From positions 224,737 to 288,736 of the forward strand of contig NZ_JAVDBT010000005.1 of NCBI RefSeq assembly GCF_030848395.1: a stretch of 64,000 nucleotides of DNA. The letters are read 5' to 3'. This stretch comes from Pseudogemmobacter lacusdianii. Lineage in GTDB: Bacteria > Pseudomonadota > Alphaproteobacteria > Rhodobacterales > Rhodobacteraceae. The notes under the pieces are model-generated. The model was given only the letters and a program-made list of their open reading frames with translations. It was not told the DNA's origin and searched no databases. Below, piece by piece: positions 1-8,204 of the stretch (position 1 is the first letter of the stretch; every line of letters begins with the position of its first letter). The position numbers and the translations under genes are program-made.

Positions 1-216
1 AAGTTGCAGCGAATAAGCGCCGCCAAGGACGAAATAGCTCACCATGGTGAACTGGGCCATCTCTTGCGTCCAAAGCGGCGGGCGACCGAAGGCCTTGGCG
101 ATGATCGACCAGAGAAGCACGCCAGCAAGGACGAAGAGCAGATACATCGCCATCCGGCCGACGCGGTAATTCAAAGCCTCAACAAAGCGGACAAAACCGA
201 TCAAGGCCTTTGGCAT
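1..216 (-). CDS. TRAP transporter small permease (DctQ type), 5' part only
   Basis: The reverse strand reads 72 codons from an ATG at 216 to the window edge with no stop, so the 3' part lies outside. The product begins MPKALIGFVRFVEALNY, has a hydrophobic segment at about residues 22-41 and then the motif WTQEMAQFTM, which is typical of small DctQ/YiaM-like subunits of TRAP carboxylate or sugar-acid importers. A purine-rich GGAGAGG lies about 6 bases before the ATG. It is divergent from an RpiR-type regulator that may control it. The substrate cannot be read from this fragment; the large permease and binding protein are expected outside the window. Confidence 0.8.
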   Translation of the reverse strand, partial: MPKALIGFVRFVEALNYRVGRMAMYLLFVLAGVLLWSIIAKAFGRPPLWTQEMAQFTMVSYFVLGGAYSLQL

Positions 217-400
217 CAAACCTCTCCCCGGCGGCGAGGGGCGGCAAAGCTGGGCACGACAAACACGAAGCACATCAACGAGTCTTCTCCCTTGTCATTT
301 TTATCAGCGTCATCCGCCGCACCCGCCGCTGTCAAGAATTTTCCAAAACGATTTTCTCTGTTACGTTTGTTTCTGCACTGGCGAGAGGAACAGCCCCGCA

Positions 401-1285
401 ATGCCGCAACTGAAAGACCAAAAGCCCATTGAAGAGCGGATGCGCGCCGCGATGCCGGGGCTGACGCGGGCCGAGCGGCAGGCCGCCGCGCATATCCTGT
501 CGCATTTCCCGATGTCGGCGCTGGGCTCGATCACGGTCTTGGCGAAGGCGGCGGATGTCTCCTCGCCCACGGTGGTGCGATTGGTGCAAAAGCTGGGGTT
601 TCGCGGCTATAGCGATTACCAAAAGGCGCTGCGGGCTGAGGTGTCGGACCTTTTGACCGCGCCGCTGACGCTGGACGAAGGTCGGACGGGTGCCAGCCAT
701 CCTTTGCAGGGGTTTGCGGCGCAAGTTGTGAACAATATCAACGCCACGCTGACGCAGATCCCGGCGGAAGAATTCCTCGCCGCCGCCGCTCTGCTGGCCG
801 ATACGCAAAGGCGGATCACCGTGATGGGCGGGCGGCTCACCCATGCGCATGGCGATTACCTTGCCACATTGCTGCGGGTGATCCGCGCCGATGTGACTTA
901 TCTCGCGGATGTGCTGACCGATTGGCAGCAAGCGCTTTTGGATCTGCGCGAGGGCGATGTGGTGGTGATCTTCGACATCCGCCGCTACGAATCAAATGCG
1001 GTGCATTTTGCCGAACTCGCGGCGGAGCAAGGCGCTGAGGTGATTTTGATCACCGACCGCTGGCTTTCGCCCGCCGCCGCTCATGCCCAACATGTGCTGG
1101 CCTGCGCGGTCGAGGTGCCTGCGGCCTGGGACAGCACGGCTTCGATCCTTGTGGTGGTCGAGGCGCTCCTGGCCCAAGTCCAAGGCCGGTTGGCAGATCA
1201 GGTGCAAGCAAGGCTCAACCGGCTTGAAGACCTTTTCGCCCGCACCAAAGTCTTCCGCGCGCCTAAGATGACCAGCAAGAACTGA
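401..1285 (+). CDS. MurR/RpiR family transcriptional regulator (HTH + SIS)
   Basis: The 294-residue protein has the family layout: an N-terminal helix-turn-helix domain (about 1-77, with LAKAADVSSPTVVRLVQKLG as recognition region) and a C-terminal SIS sugar-phosphate-binding domain (about 120-260, starting near RRITVMGGRLTHAHGDYL). Family members repress or activate carbohydrate genes in response to phosphosugars. The ATG at 401 follows a GAGAGG ribosome binding site. It is divergent from the TRAP small permease, so the 184-bp gap probably holds promoters for both and its own operator. The ligand is unknown. Confidence 0.88.
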   Translation: MPQLKDQKPIEERMRAAMPGLTRAERQAAAHILSHFPMSALGSITVLAKAADVSSPTVVRLVQKLGFRGYSDYQKALRAEVSDLLTAPLTLDEGRTGASHPLQGFAAQVVNNINATLTQIPAEEFLAAAALLADTQRRITVMGGRLTHAHGDYLATLLRVIRADVTYLADVLTDWQQALLDLREGDVVVIFDIRRYESNAVHFAELAAEQGAEVILITDRWLSPAAAHAQHVLACAVEVPAAWDSTASILVVVEALLAQVQGRLADQVQARLNRLEDLFARTKVFRAPKMTSKN

Positions 1286-1324
1286 TCTTCGTCTTTCATC
1301 TTGATGAAAATACTCCACGGGGGT

Positions 1325-1345
1325 CCGGGGGTGTGAAACCCCCGG
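1325..1345. repeat. GC-rich hairpin, copy A of a dispersed intergenic element
   Basis: CCGGGGG at 1325-1331 pairs with CCCCCGG at 1339-1345 around a 7-base loop, in the gap between two convergent genes. The flank at 1290-1320 (TCTTTCATCTTGATGAAAATA) resembles flanks of similar hairpins near 37.7 kb and 40.2 kb. No clear U-run follows on either strand, so this looks like a small dispersed palindromic element rather than a textbook terminator, though it could still stop convergent transcription. Confidence 0.55.
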
Positions 1346-1361
1346 CCGCCGGGCCAAAACC

Positions 1362-2243
1362 TCAGCTCAGGTAATGATTGACCGGCGCCAAAGCCTCAGG
1401 CGCGGTCTCGCCGAGATGCGGCGCGAGGGAAATCTCGGCAGCGCGACAGATCGCATCCAAAGCGATGCCATTGGGGCTTGAGGCGAAGGGGTGGCTCAGC
1501 TCCTCGGTCACCTCGGCGAGACCAAGGAACATATAGGCCACCACAGCGACCAGAACCGGGGTCATCCAGCCGGTGCTGGAGGTCAGCGCCAAGGGCAGGA
1601 GCAGGCAGTAAAGATATGAGGTGCGGTAGATCAGCAGCGAATAAACAAAGGGCAGCGGTGAATTGGCCACGCGCTCGCACCCGGCTTGCTGCAAGGCCAT
1701 GCTGGCCAGTCGACCGGTGAGTGCCCGCGCGCCGAACCCATCGACTTGGCCACTCCGATGCGCCTCGGCCACCAGCGCATTCACCCGATCGAGTGCCGCA
1801 CAAGGTGGATGCGGTGCACTTGCCACTGGCTCTTGCCCTTTCGCCTGCGGCGAGAGGCGGCGCAGGTTGATGCGATGCGCGTGGAGATAGACCAGCGCGC
1901 CCCGCAGGATCTGATGACGCAACGGGGGATCGGCGACAAAGACCTCGGTCTCGCGGGCAAGGCTGCGCAGATCAGCCAAAAGCCCGCCCCACAGCTTGCG
2001 CGCCTCCCACCAACGGTCATAGGCGGCGTTGTTGCGAAACCCAAGGAAGAGCGACAGGCCGATGCCAAAGACGGTGAAAGCCGTGCCGTCAAGGCGCGGC
2101 AGGATATGGGCATGGCGCTCTGGCGCGACCACGGCGGTGGCAATCGCGGTCAAAAGCAGCACCGGCAACGTGATCCGCGGCACGATCGAGCCGCGCAACG
2201 CGGTCAGAAGATCCCAGACGTCGGGCTTGTCGCGGACGATCAT
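1362..2243 (-). CDS. Bestrophin-like membrane protein (UPF0187/YneE family)
   Basis: This 293-residue protein matches bacterial bestrophin homologues: an N-terminal hydrophobic segment (about 20-40), then the hallmark GLSLFLGFRNNAAYDRWWEAR (about 60-82) and a C-terminal YMFLGLAEVTEELSHPFASS stretch that ends with the conserved acidic/proline region. Bacterial bestrophins form pentameric ion channels in the inner membrane; some conduct cations instead of chloride. It is divergent from galM and convergent with the RpiR gene, so it is probably monocistronic. Family assignment is firm; ion selectivity is not deducible. Confidence 0.88.
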   Translation of the reverse strand: MIVRDKPDVWDLLTALRGSIVPRITLPVLLLTAIATAVVAPERHAHILPRLDGTAFTVFGIGLSLFLGFRNNAAYDRWWEARKLWGGLLADLRSLARETEVFVADPPLRHQILRGALVYLHAHRINLRRLSPQAKGQEPVASAPHPPCAALDRVNALVAEAHRSGQVDGFGARALTGRLASMALQQAGCERVANSPLPFVYSLLIYRTSYLYCLLLPLALTSSTGWMTPVLVAVVAYMFLGLAEVTEELSHPFASSPNGIALDAICRAAEISLAPHLGETAPEALAPVNHYLS

Positions 2244-2432
2244 AACGGCTCATTCCTTTTGGCAGCGCCGGCAAGACGTTCGCACCATTGCGCTCTGTGC
2301 TGTTCTTAGCAGAGCCGGTGCCGCGCAAAAGCCTGATCCGTGGCATCGCTTGCCGGAAATGCGTAATCTGATTGTCAGAATTGGCCGGTCAGGCTAGCCA
2401 AGTAGGGCGCGCAACAGCAGGGGCGGTCGGCG

Positions 2433-3452
2433 ATGGCGGTACAGCTTTGGGACGCGACGGCCAAGGCACATGTGATTGCCATCGATGACGGTGGCAACTG
2501 TCGGGCGCGCATCAGCGATTTTGGCGCGCGTCTGCTGGACCTTTGGCTGCCCGATGCGCAAGGCCGCTTGGCCGATGTGGTGCTGGGCCATGAAAAGGTG
2601 GCGCCTTACACCAAGGCCGCAGGGCTCTTCACCGGTGCCACCTGCGGCCGCTTTGCCAATCGGATCGCAGGGGCGGGGTTTACCCTTGAGGGGCGGCGCT
2701 TTGAGCTCGAGCGCAACGATGGCGACAACCAACTGCACGGTGGCAGCGGCGGCTTTCATGGCAAGATCTGGCGCATCAATGAGGTAAGCCCTCGTGCAGT
2801 GCGCTTCGCGCTGCATGCGCCCGAGAGGGAGATGGGCTATCCCGGAGACCTTGCCGCCTCGGTCCGCTATGCCTTCACCGGCCCCGCGCAGTTTGAGATC
2901 ACGATGGAAGCGCAGGTCGCGGGGCGGGCGACGGTGGTGAACATGGCGCATCACAGCTATTTCAATCTGGCCGGGCAGGGCTCGGGGCCTATTGATGCGC
3001 AGCTTTTGCGGCTGGATGCGCCAAAGTATCTGCCGGTGGATGCGCAGAAAATCCCCATTGGCGCGCCTGCCGCGGTGGCGGGAACCGCGTTTGATTTCCG
3101 CTCTTTGCGGGCTTTGGGCGCGCTCGTGCCTCCGGGTGGATTTGACCATAACTTCTGCCTTGCCGCGCGCCCGCCCGACAGCCCGCAGATCGAGGCGCGC
3201 GATCCTGCCTCCGGCCGGGGGTTTCGGCTTTGGACCAATCAGCCGGGGGTGCAGCTTTATACCGGCGGGCATTTCCCGGAAGGCCTGCCCGGCAAAGGTG
3301 GCGCGCTTTATGGGCCAAGGGCGGGCTTCGCCTTGGAGACACAAGGTTGGCCAGACAGTCCCAATCGACCGGATTTCCCATCGACCATGCTGAGGCCGGG
3401 GGAGAGCTACCTGCACCGGATGGTGTTCGATCTAAGCCCGCGCGCGGTCTGA
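2433..3452 (+). CDS. galM: Aldose 1-epimerase
   Basis: Mutarotase that interconverts alpha and beta anomers of aldoses in the cytoplasm. The 339-residue length fits the family. Visible motifs are NQLHGG (H102), the MAHHSYFNLAGQG block with catalytic His near 174, the FDHNFCL block near 228, and FALETQGWPDSPN with the catalytic Glu near 300. It stands alone between a bestrophin gene (divergent) and an AbrB-like gene (convergent, 2 bp apart). The start ATG is the first in frame. The exact sugar preference is unknown. Confidence 0.9.
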   Translation: MAVQLWDATAKAHVIAIDDGGNCRARISDFGARLLDLWLPDAQGRLADVVLGHEKVAPYTKAAGLFTGATCGRFANRIAGAGFTLEGRRFELERNDGDNQLHGGSGGFHGKIWRINEVSPRAVRFALHAPEREMGYPGDLAASVRYAFTGPAQFEITMEAQVAGRATVVNMAHHSYFNLAGQGSGPIDAQLLRLDAPKYLPVDAQKIPIGAPAAVAGTAFDFRSLRALGALVPPGGFDHNFCLAARPPDSPQIEARDPASGRGFRLWTNQPGVQLYTGGHFPEGLPGKGGALYGPRAGFALETQGWPDSPNRPDFPSTMLRPGESYLHRMVFDLSPRAV

Positions 3453-3454
3453 GC

Positions 3455-4495
3455 TTAGTCCTCGGGCCGGGACTTCCACAGTCGGAACAGCAAAGGCGCG
3501 CCCATGATCACCAGTAAGATGCGCGTCAGATGGTGGACGATGACAAAGCCCAGATCGGCCCCGGTGATCAGCGCCAGCATCGACATCTCGGCCTGACCGC
3601 CGGGGGTGAAGGCCAAGAAGCCCTCAACCGGCGGGCCAAGGCCGGTGAGCGTGACGATCTCGGTCATCGCAGCGGCGAGAATGGCAAGGATGATCACGAA
3701 GGCAGCCCCCCCCGCGACGGTGTCGCGCAGCTCGCGCAAGGTGACGCCGACGTAGCTGACGCCAATTCCCATGCCGATCAGGAATTGCGCGGCCAAAAGC
3801 GCCTCACGCGGGGGGCGGAAATGCAAGAGGCCGGTCAGCGACAGGATCATCGCCACGATCAGCGGGCCAAGGATCGCGGCGCCAAAAAGCCCGATCCGCT
3901 CGCCGCCTTTCCAGCCGATCAGGGCGGCGGCGATCATGATGGCAAGCTCGGCCAGCGGGATTTCCCCGACCGGCTGGCCGATTGGATGGTTCAGCGCCAC
4001 GCCGTAGATCTGCACCAGCACGATGGGGGCGACGATCATGATGACCAAAAGCCTTGTGGCATGGACCAGCGAGAGCTGGCGCACATTGGCCCCGGCCTCT
4101 TGGCCGAAAAGCACCATATCGGCAGCGCCTCCGGGCATGGCGGCGTAAAAGGCGGTGACGCGGTCGAAGCGGCAGATTTTGCGGAAATAGGGCACGCCGA
4201 TCAGCCCGATCAGCAGAATATAGATCGGGACCAGCGCCATTGAGGCCAGCATTTGCGGCACTTGGGCCACCAAGGCAGGCGTGACCGAGGCGCCAATTGC
4301 CACGCCAAGGATCGAGCGTGCCCCGACCGAGATCTGCCCCAGACCCGCCAGATTGGCCCCCAAAAGTGCCGCCACCAGCGAGGCCGCCATCGGGCCAAAA
4401 AGGAACGGCAGCGGCAGCGACAAAAGCTGAAACGCCATCACCCCCAAAGCTGCGATGGCAAGGGTCAGGATTTGGCGGGGCAGGTTCGTAAACAT
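3455..4495 (-). CDS. AbrB-family inner-membrane protein (AbrB duplication family)
   Basis: A polytopic membrane protein of about 346 residues with repeated hydrophobic halves and the family motifs PLPFLFGPMAASL near the start and AMPGGAADMVLFGQEAGAN in the middle. These match the AbrB duplication/'ammonia monooxygenase' family (PF05145 type), which despite its names is a predicted transporter. I chose the ATG at 4495 over an upstream TTG because the family starts with the hydrophobic helix MFTNLPRQILTLAI. It lies 85 bp downstream of tctA on the same strand and is probably the last gene of the carboxylate-uptake operon. Confidence 0.78.
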   Translation of the reverse strand: MFTNLPRQILTLAIAALGVMAFQLLSLPLPFLFGPMAASLVAALLGANLAGLGQISVGARSILGVAIGASVTPALVAQVPQMLASMALVPIYILLIGLIGVPYFRKICRFDRVTAFYAAMPGGAADMVLFGQEAGANVRQLSLVHATRLLVIMIVAPIVLVQIYGVALNHPIGQPVGEIPLAELAIMIAAALIGWKGGERIGLFGAAILGPLIVAMILSLTGLLHFRPPREALLAAQFLIGMGIGVSYVGVTLRELRDTVAGGAAFVIILAILAAAMTEIVTLTGLGPPVEGFLAFTPGGQAEMSMLALITGADLGFVIVHHLTRILLVIMGAPLLFRLWKSRPED

Positions 4496-4580
4496 CTCTA
4501 TCAGTTTCTGGCAGCGCCGGGACGCCAAGGGGCAGGGAGAAAAGCGAACCGGCCGCCGGGTGGGGCGGCCGGGGTAAAAC

Positions 4581-6083
4581 TTACGGCAGAGGCTCGATCT
4601 TGCGACTGCGCCGCCATTGCAGCGCGGCGGGCACCACCACGACCGCCAGTGCCACCGCCATCAGCGTGGCCGAAAGCGGTGTGCTGACCAGCGCAAGGAT
4701 ATCGCCCTGTTGGGCTTGCAAGGCGCGGCGCAATTGCTGCTCGGCCATCGGGCCAAGGATCAGGCCGATCAGCACCGGGGCGATGGGGAAGTCATAGACC
4801 CGCATGACATAGCCCAAGACGCCAACGCCAAACATCATTGCCAAATCGACCCAAGAGTTAGACACGCCCCAGATGCCGACCAGCGAGAAGATCAGAATGC
4901 CCGCGTAAAGATAGGGGCGCGGCACGAAGAGGAGCCGCACCCAAAGCCCCGCCAGCGGCAGGTTCAGCACCAAAAGCATCAGGTTGCCGACATAGAGCGA
5001 GGCAATGAGGCCCCAAACCAGATCGCCCGAGTTGATGAAAAGCTGTGGTCCCGGTTGCAGCCCGTAGTTCTGGAAGGCGGCCAAAAGGATCGCCGCTGTG
5101 GCCGAAGTGGGCAGGCCCAGCGTCAGCAAAGGCACCAAAACCCCTGCTGCGGCGGCGTTATTGGCGGCCTCGGGGCCAGCGACGCCTTCGATCGCGCCAT
5201 GGCCAAACTCTTCGGGATGTTTGGTCAGCTTGCGCTCAACCGTGTAGCTGAGGAAGGTCGGGATCTCGGCCCCGCCCGCGGGCAAAGCGCCGATCGGGAA
5301 GCCAAAGCCCGCGCCGCGCAGCCACGGCTTCCAACTGCGTTTCCAGTCTTCCTTGGTCATCCAAATCCCACCCGCCAGCGGGTTGAGGTTGGGGGTTTGC
5401 TTGCCGTAGCGGCTGGCGACATACAAAAGCTCACCAATGGCGAAAAGCGAGACGAGGACCACGGTCATCTCGACCCCGTCCATCAGATCGGGCACGCCAA
5501 AGGTGACGCGCTGCATACCGCCCGCCTTGTCGATGCCAATCACCCCGAGCGACAGCCCGATGAAAAGCGAGATGAAACCGCGCACTTTTGAGGTGCCCAT
5601 GACCACCGAGACCGACAGGAAGGCCAAGAGCATCAGCGCGAAATAATCCGGCGGTCTGAAGTAGAAGGCGAGTTCGGCAATCGGCGGGGCAAGGAAGGTC
5701 AAAAGCACCGTGCCGATGGTGCCTGCCACGAAAGAGCCGATGGCGGCGGTGCAAAGTGCGGCCGCACCCCGGCCTTTGCGGGCCATCTTATTGCCCTCTA
5801 AGGCGGTCATCATCGAGCCGGACTCGCCGGGCGTGTTCAAAAGGATCGAGGTGGTCGAGCCGCCATACATCGCGCCGTAAAAAATGCCAGCGAACATGAT
5901 GAAAGCGGCGGTCGGCTCAATATAAACGGTGACGGGCAGCAAGAGCGCGATGGTGAGTGCGGGGCCAATCCCCGGCAGAACGCCAATCGCGGTGCCCATG
6001 AAGGTGCCGACAAAGCACCACAGCAGGTTTTGTGGCTGCAAGGCGATACCGAAGCCCTGCATCAGGCCCGAGAGTGACTCCAT
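4581..6083 (-). CDS. tctA: Tripartite tricarboxylate transporter, large permease TctA
   Basis: Large membrane subunit of a TTT-family importer, which uses an ion gradient and a periplasmic binding protein to take up carboxylates. From the ATG at 6083 it is 500 residues, the usual length. Family signatures are visible: [20 protein letters not shown] (about 24-43), [21 protein letters not shown] (about 65-85) and [21 protein letters not shown] later. An open frame continues 50 codons upstream but overlaps tctB and lacks family character, so the internal ATG is preferred. It follows tctB after 2 bp. Confidence 0.93.
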   Translation of the reverse strand: MESLSGLMQGFGIALQPQNLLWCFVGTFMGTAIGVLPGIGPALTIALLLPVTVYIEPTAAFIMFAGIFYGAMYGGSTTSILLNTPGESGSMMTALEGNKMARKGRGAAALCTAAIGSFVAGTIGTVLLTFLAPPIAELAFYFRPPDYFALMLLAFLSVSVVMGTSKVRGFISLFIGLSLGVIGIDKAGGMQRVTFGVPDLMDGVEMTVVLVSLFAIGELLYVASRYGKQTPNLNPLAGGIWMTKEDWKRSWKPWLRGAGFGFPIGALPAGGAEIPTFLSYTVERKLTKHPEEFGHGAIEGVAGPEAANNAAAAGVLVPLLTLGLPTSATAAILLAAFQNYGLQPGPQLFINSGDLVWGLIASLYVGNLMLLVLNLPLAGLWVRLLFVPRPYLYAGILIFSLVGIWGVSNSWVDLAMMFGVGVLGYVMRVYDFPIAPVLIGLILGPMAEQQLRRALQAQQGDILALVSTPLSATLMAVALAVVVVPAALQWRRSRKIEPLP

Positions 6084-6085
6084 CT

Positions 6086-6559
6086 CTACATCTCCGCGAT
6101 AGGAAGCAGGCCGCCCAATTGGACGCCAAGCTTGCGAAAGAGCCACCAGCAGATCAGCGAGAACACCAAACCAATCGCGGCATTCAGAACATGGCTGCGC
6201 GATTTGAAAGCCGCTGCGACCAAAACGAAACATCCCACGCAGGTCACGACGAAGCCCAAAGGCTTCATCGTCAGCATCGGGAGGGCGCAGGCGGCCGCGG
6301 CAAGGCCGAGGGCGCGGTAGCTGACCGCATGCCCCTCGGCCACATCCTCGGCCTCCTGCTCTTCGAAGCGAACGCCCCGGTGGATCTGCCAGGCCAACAT
6401 CAGGCCCAAGACGATCAGCACTCCGCCAACGATTGAGGGGAACATCCCCGGTCCAATCCCAGCGTATCGGTCAAACTGTGGTAATTCCGCAGCCTTCCAC
6501 AGCACGATGGCGCCCCATCCTGCAAGGCCAGCCGCGATCCACCAAGGGCGTTCGGTCAT
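6086..6559 (-). CDS. tctB: Tripartite tricarboxylate transporter, small permease TctB
   Basis: A 157-residue protein with four hydrophobic segments, the pattern of the small TTT membrane subunit. The motif [21 protein letters not shown] (about 32-52) is characteristic: TctB proteins place a GPxxFP sequence before TM2. It lies between tctC (27 bp upstream) and tctA (2 bp downstream), all read leftward, giving the usual C-B-A order. Its role is to support the permease; no substrate-specific residue can be named. Confidence 0.9.
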   Translation of the reverse strand: MTERPWWIAAGLAGWGAIVLWKAAELPQFDRYAGIGPGMFPSIVGGVLIVLGLMLAWQIHRGVRFEEQEAEDVAEGHAVSYRALGLAAAACALPMLTMKPLGFVVTCVGCFVLVAAAFKSRSHVLNAAIGLVFSLICWWLFRKLGVQLGGLLPIAEM

Positions 6560-6586
6560 GCTTTATCCTTCCGAAAGGGAAACCGC

Positions 6587-7540
6587 TTACTGGATCAGGC
6601 CAACCTCTTTCAGGACGGCTGCGGTAAGCTCTTTCTCTTGCTCAAGGAAAGCTGCGAAGTCGTCACCCGCAAGGAAAGCATCTTCCCAGCCTTGCAGAGC
6701 AAGGGTGTCCTTCCAAGCTTGGCCTTCGTGCATCTTGGTGAAGCGGTCAATCCACATGGCCTTGCCCGCATCCGACATGCCGCCAGCGCCGACGATGCCG
6801 CGCCAGTTGCCGGTGACGACCGGGATGCCGGCCTCGGTCAGGCTGGGGGCATCAATGCCGTCGACGCGCCCTTCTGAGGTCACCGCGATGATCTTGATCC
6901 GGCCCGCATCGGCCATCGGCTTGAACTCGGACACGCCCGAGACCGCCAGAACCACCGCGCCGCCGCCGACCGCCGTCACGCTCTCGGCACCGGAATCGTA
7001 GGGGATGTAGTTCAGCGCCGCCGGGTCGAGCCCGATGTTTTTGGCGATCAGCGCCATGGTGATATGGTCGACACCGCCCGAAGAACCGCCCGAGATAGAC
7101 ACCGCGCCAATATCGGCCTTCATCGCTGCGACCAGATCATCGACCGATTGGATCGGGCTGTCCGGTGCGACGGCGATCACGCCGGTGTCATTGGTCAGCC
7201 GCACCAGCGGGGTCACATCATCCAGCGTCACGGTGGAGTTGTTGAGCAGGATGCCGCCCACCATGATCACACCCATCGACATGATCGCATTGTCATTGCC
7301 GGTGTTGGCGCCGACGAATTCGGTCAGGCCAATGGTGCCGCCTGCGCCGCCTTTGTTGGTGTAATTGGCGCCATCGGTGAAGATGCCGTCTTTCTGCATC
7401 GCTTCAAGCGGCAGGCGTGCGGTGGCGTCATAACCGCCGCCAGCACCGCCGGGGGCCATCACCACGGCCGGTTCGGCAAAGGCGGCAAGGCCCGAAAGCG
7501 ACAAGGCGGCTGCAGCCGTAAACATCGTTCTGATCATCAT
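6587..7540 (-). CDS. tctC: Tripartite tricarboxylate transporter, periplasmic binding protein TctC
   Basis: A 318-residue solute-binding protein. The start at 7540 gives a signal peptide (MMIRTMFTAAAALSLSGLAAFA) and follows a GGGAGGAAG ribosome binding site; the open frame extends upstream without signal-peptide character. The mature protein shows the Bug/TctC features: VMAPGGAGGGYDATARL near its N-terminus, GGTIGLTEF, and SISGGSSGGVDHITMALI. It captures the carboxylate for TctAB. The 361-bp gap upstream suggests its own promoter, while the enzymes of the same block lie just beyond that gap on the same strand. Confidence 0.92.
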   Translation of the reverse strand: MMIRTMFTAAAALSLSGLAAFAEPAVVMAPGGAGGGYDATARLPLEAMQKDGIFTDGANYTNKGGAGGTIGLTEFVGANTGNDNAIMSMGVIMVGGILLNNSTVTLDDVTPLVRLTNDTGVIAVAPDSPIQSVDDLVAAMKADIGAVSISGGSSGGVDHITMALIAKNIGLDPAALNYIPYDSGAESVTAVGGGAVVLAVSGVSEFKPMADAGRIKIIAVTSEGRVDGIDAPSLTEAGIPVVTGNWRGIVGAGGMSDAGKAMWIDRFTKMHEGQAWKDTLALQGWEDAFLAGDDFAAFLEQEKELTAAVLKEVGLIQ

Positions 7541-7901
7541 CTTCCTCCCAAAAGATCCGGGGCGTTTTGCCCGCATTCTGCTGCGGTTTGGGTGAGGGAG
7601 GAAAACTGTGCTTCCGCCGTCGCGCCGCAGTTTCGTCTGCCTAGTGATACGCAATCCGCTTGGCCGATCAACTTATTTAGTGGCGGGATGGGTGGGCGAG
7701 TGCAGATTTTTACGATCTGAAATTTTGTTATTTATCAGATATTTAGAATATATCCTGCGCGCTCCGGTCGCATCTGCGCAGCCAGAGGGACGCGTTGCAC
7801 AACGCGGAGGGAAGTGCCGCTCTGGCCCATTCAACCTATGGCCTGTGGCGGCGAGGAAGGTCCGCGCAGCGCCCCGCGGCGGGGGGCTGGCGGCAAGCGG
7901 T
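7541..7901. promoter_or_regulatory. Gene-free region upstream of tctC with CAGAT/ATCTG inverted repeats
   Basis: No convincing gene is seen here. An AT-rich stretch at about 7700-7760 stands out. It contains CAGAT at 7703-7707, ATCTGA at 7715-7720 and TCAGAT at 7735-7740, so the middle element can pair with either neighbour. This would suit an operator or promoter region for tctCBA. A GC-rich imperfect hairpin at about 7873-7896 lies just past the DUF4387 stop and could attenuate read-through from the enzyme genes. Confidence 0.4.
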
Positions 7902-8204
7902 TCAGTCGATCTGCATCTCTTCAAGAAGGCTGGCCCAGCCCGCGCCATGCATGTCGCGATCAGCCCGCGTGCCTTGCACCTGTGGGCGCGGGAAGGAGAA
8001 TTTCACCACGTTGAGATCGGCGATGTCGAAGCGCTTCACCAATTGGCGATCCACCCGGTAAAGCTTTGCCACCGCATCATCTTTCAGGCTGCCGCTGACC
8101 CGTTCGAACACCTCGGCGCTGCCGCAAAAGATATCGATCGTCACCCAAAATGGCCCCGCATTTTTCGAGCGCACTTTCTGTGCGATCTGTCCCAGTTCAG
8201 CCAT
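7902..8204 (-). CDS. DUF4387 family protein
   Basis: About 100 residues from the ATG at 8204, matching DUF4387 in length and sequence: the start MAELGQIAQKVRSKNAGPFW, a central VKRFDIADLNVVKFSFPRP and the closing TRADRDMHGAGWASLLEEM. The family has no established activity; it is usually encoded next to AtuA/DUF1446 proteins, sometimes fused to them, which suggests they form a complex. Here its first 8 bases overlap the end of the AtuA gene, indicating translational coupling. An earlier in-frame start is possible but would extend into the AtuA coding region. Confidence 0.85.
   Translation of the reverse strand: MAELGQIAQKVRSKNAGPFWVTIDIFCGSAEVFERVSGSLKDDAVAKLYRVDRQLVKRFDIADLNVVKFSFPRPQVQGTRADRDMHGAGWASLLEEMQID

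Noticed and set aside
2394..3416. A 340-codon minus-strand frame opposite galM
   Set aside because: The catalytic motifs of aldose epimerase are in the + frame; the minus frame is low-complexity, basic and has no recognisable fold.
6084..6233. A 50-codon extension of tctA
   Set aside because: It overlaps tctB almost fully and lacks TctA similarity; the ATG at 6083 gives the normal 500 residues.
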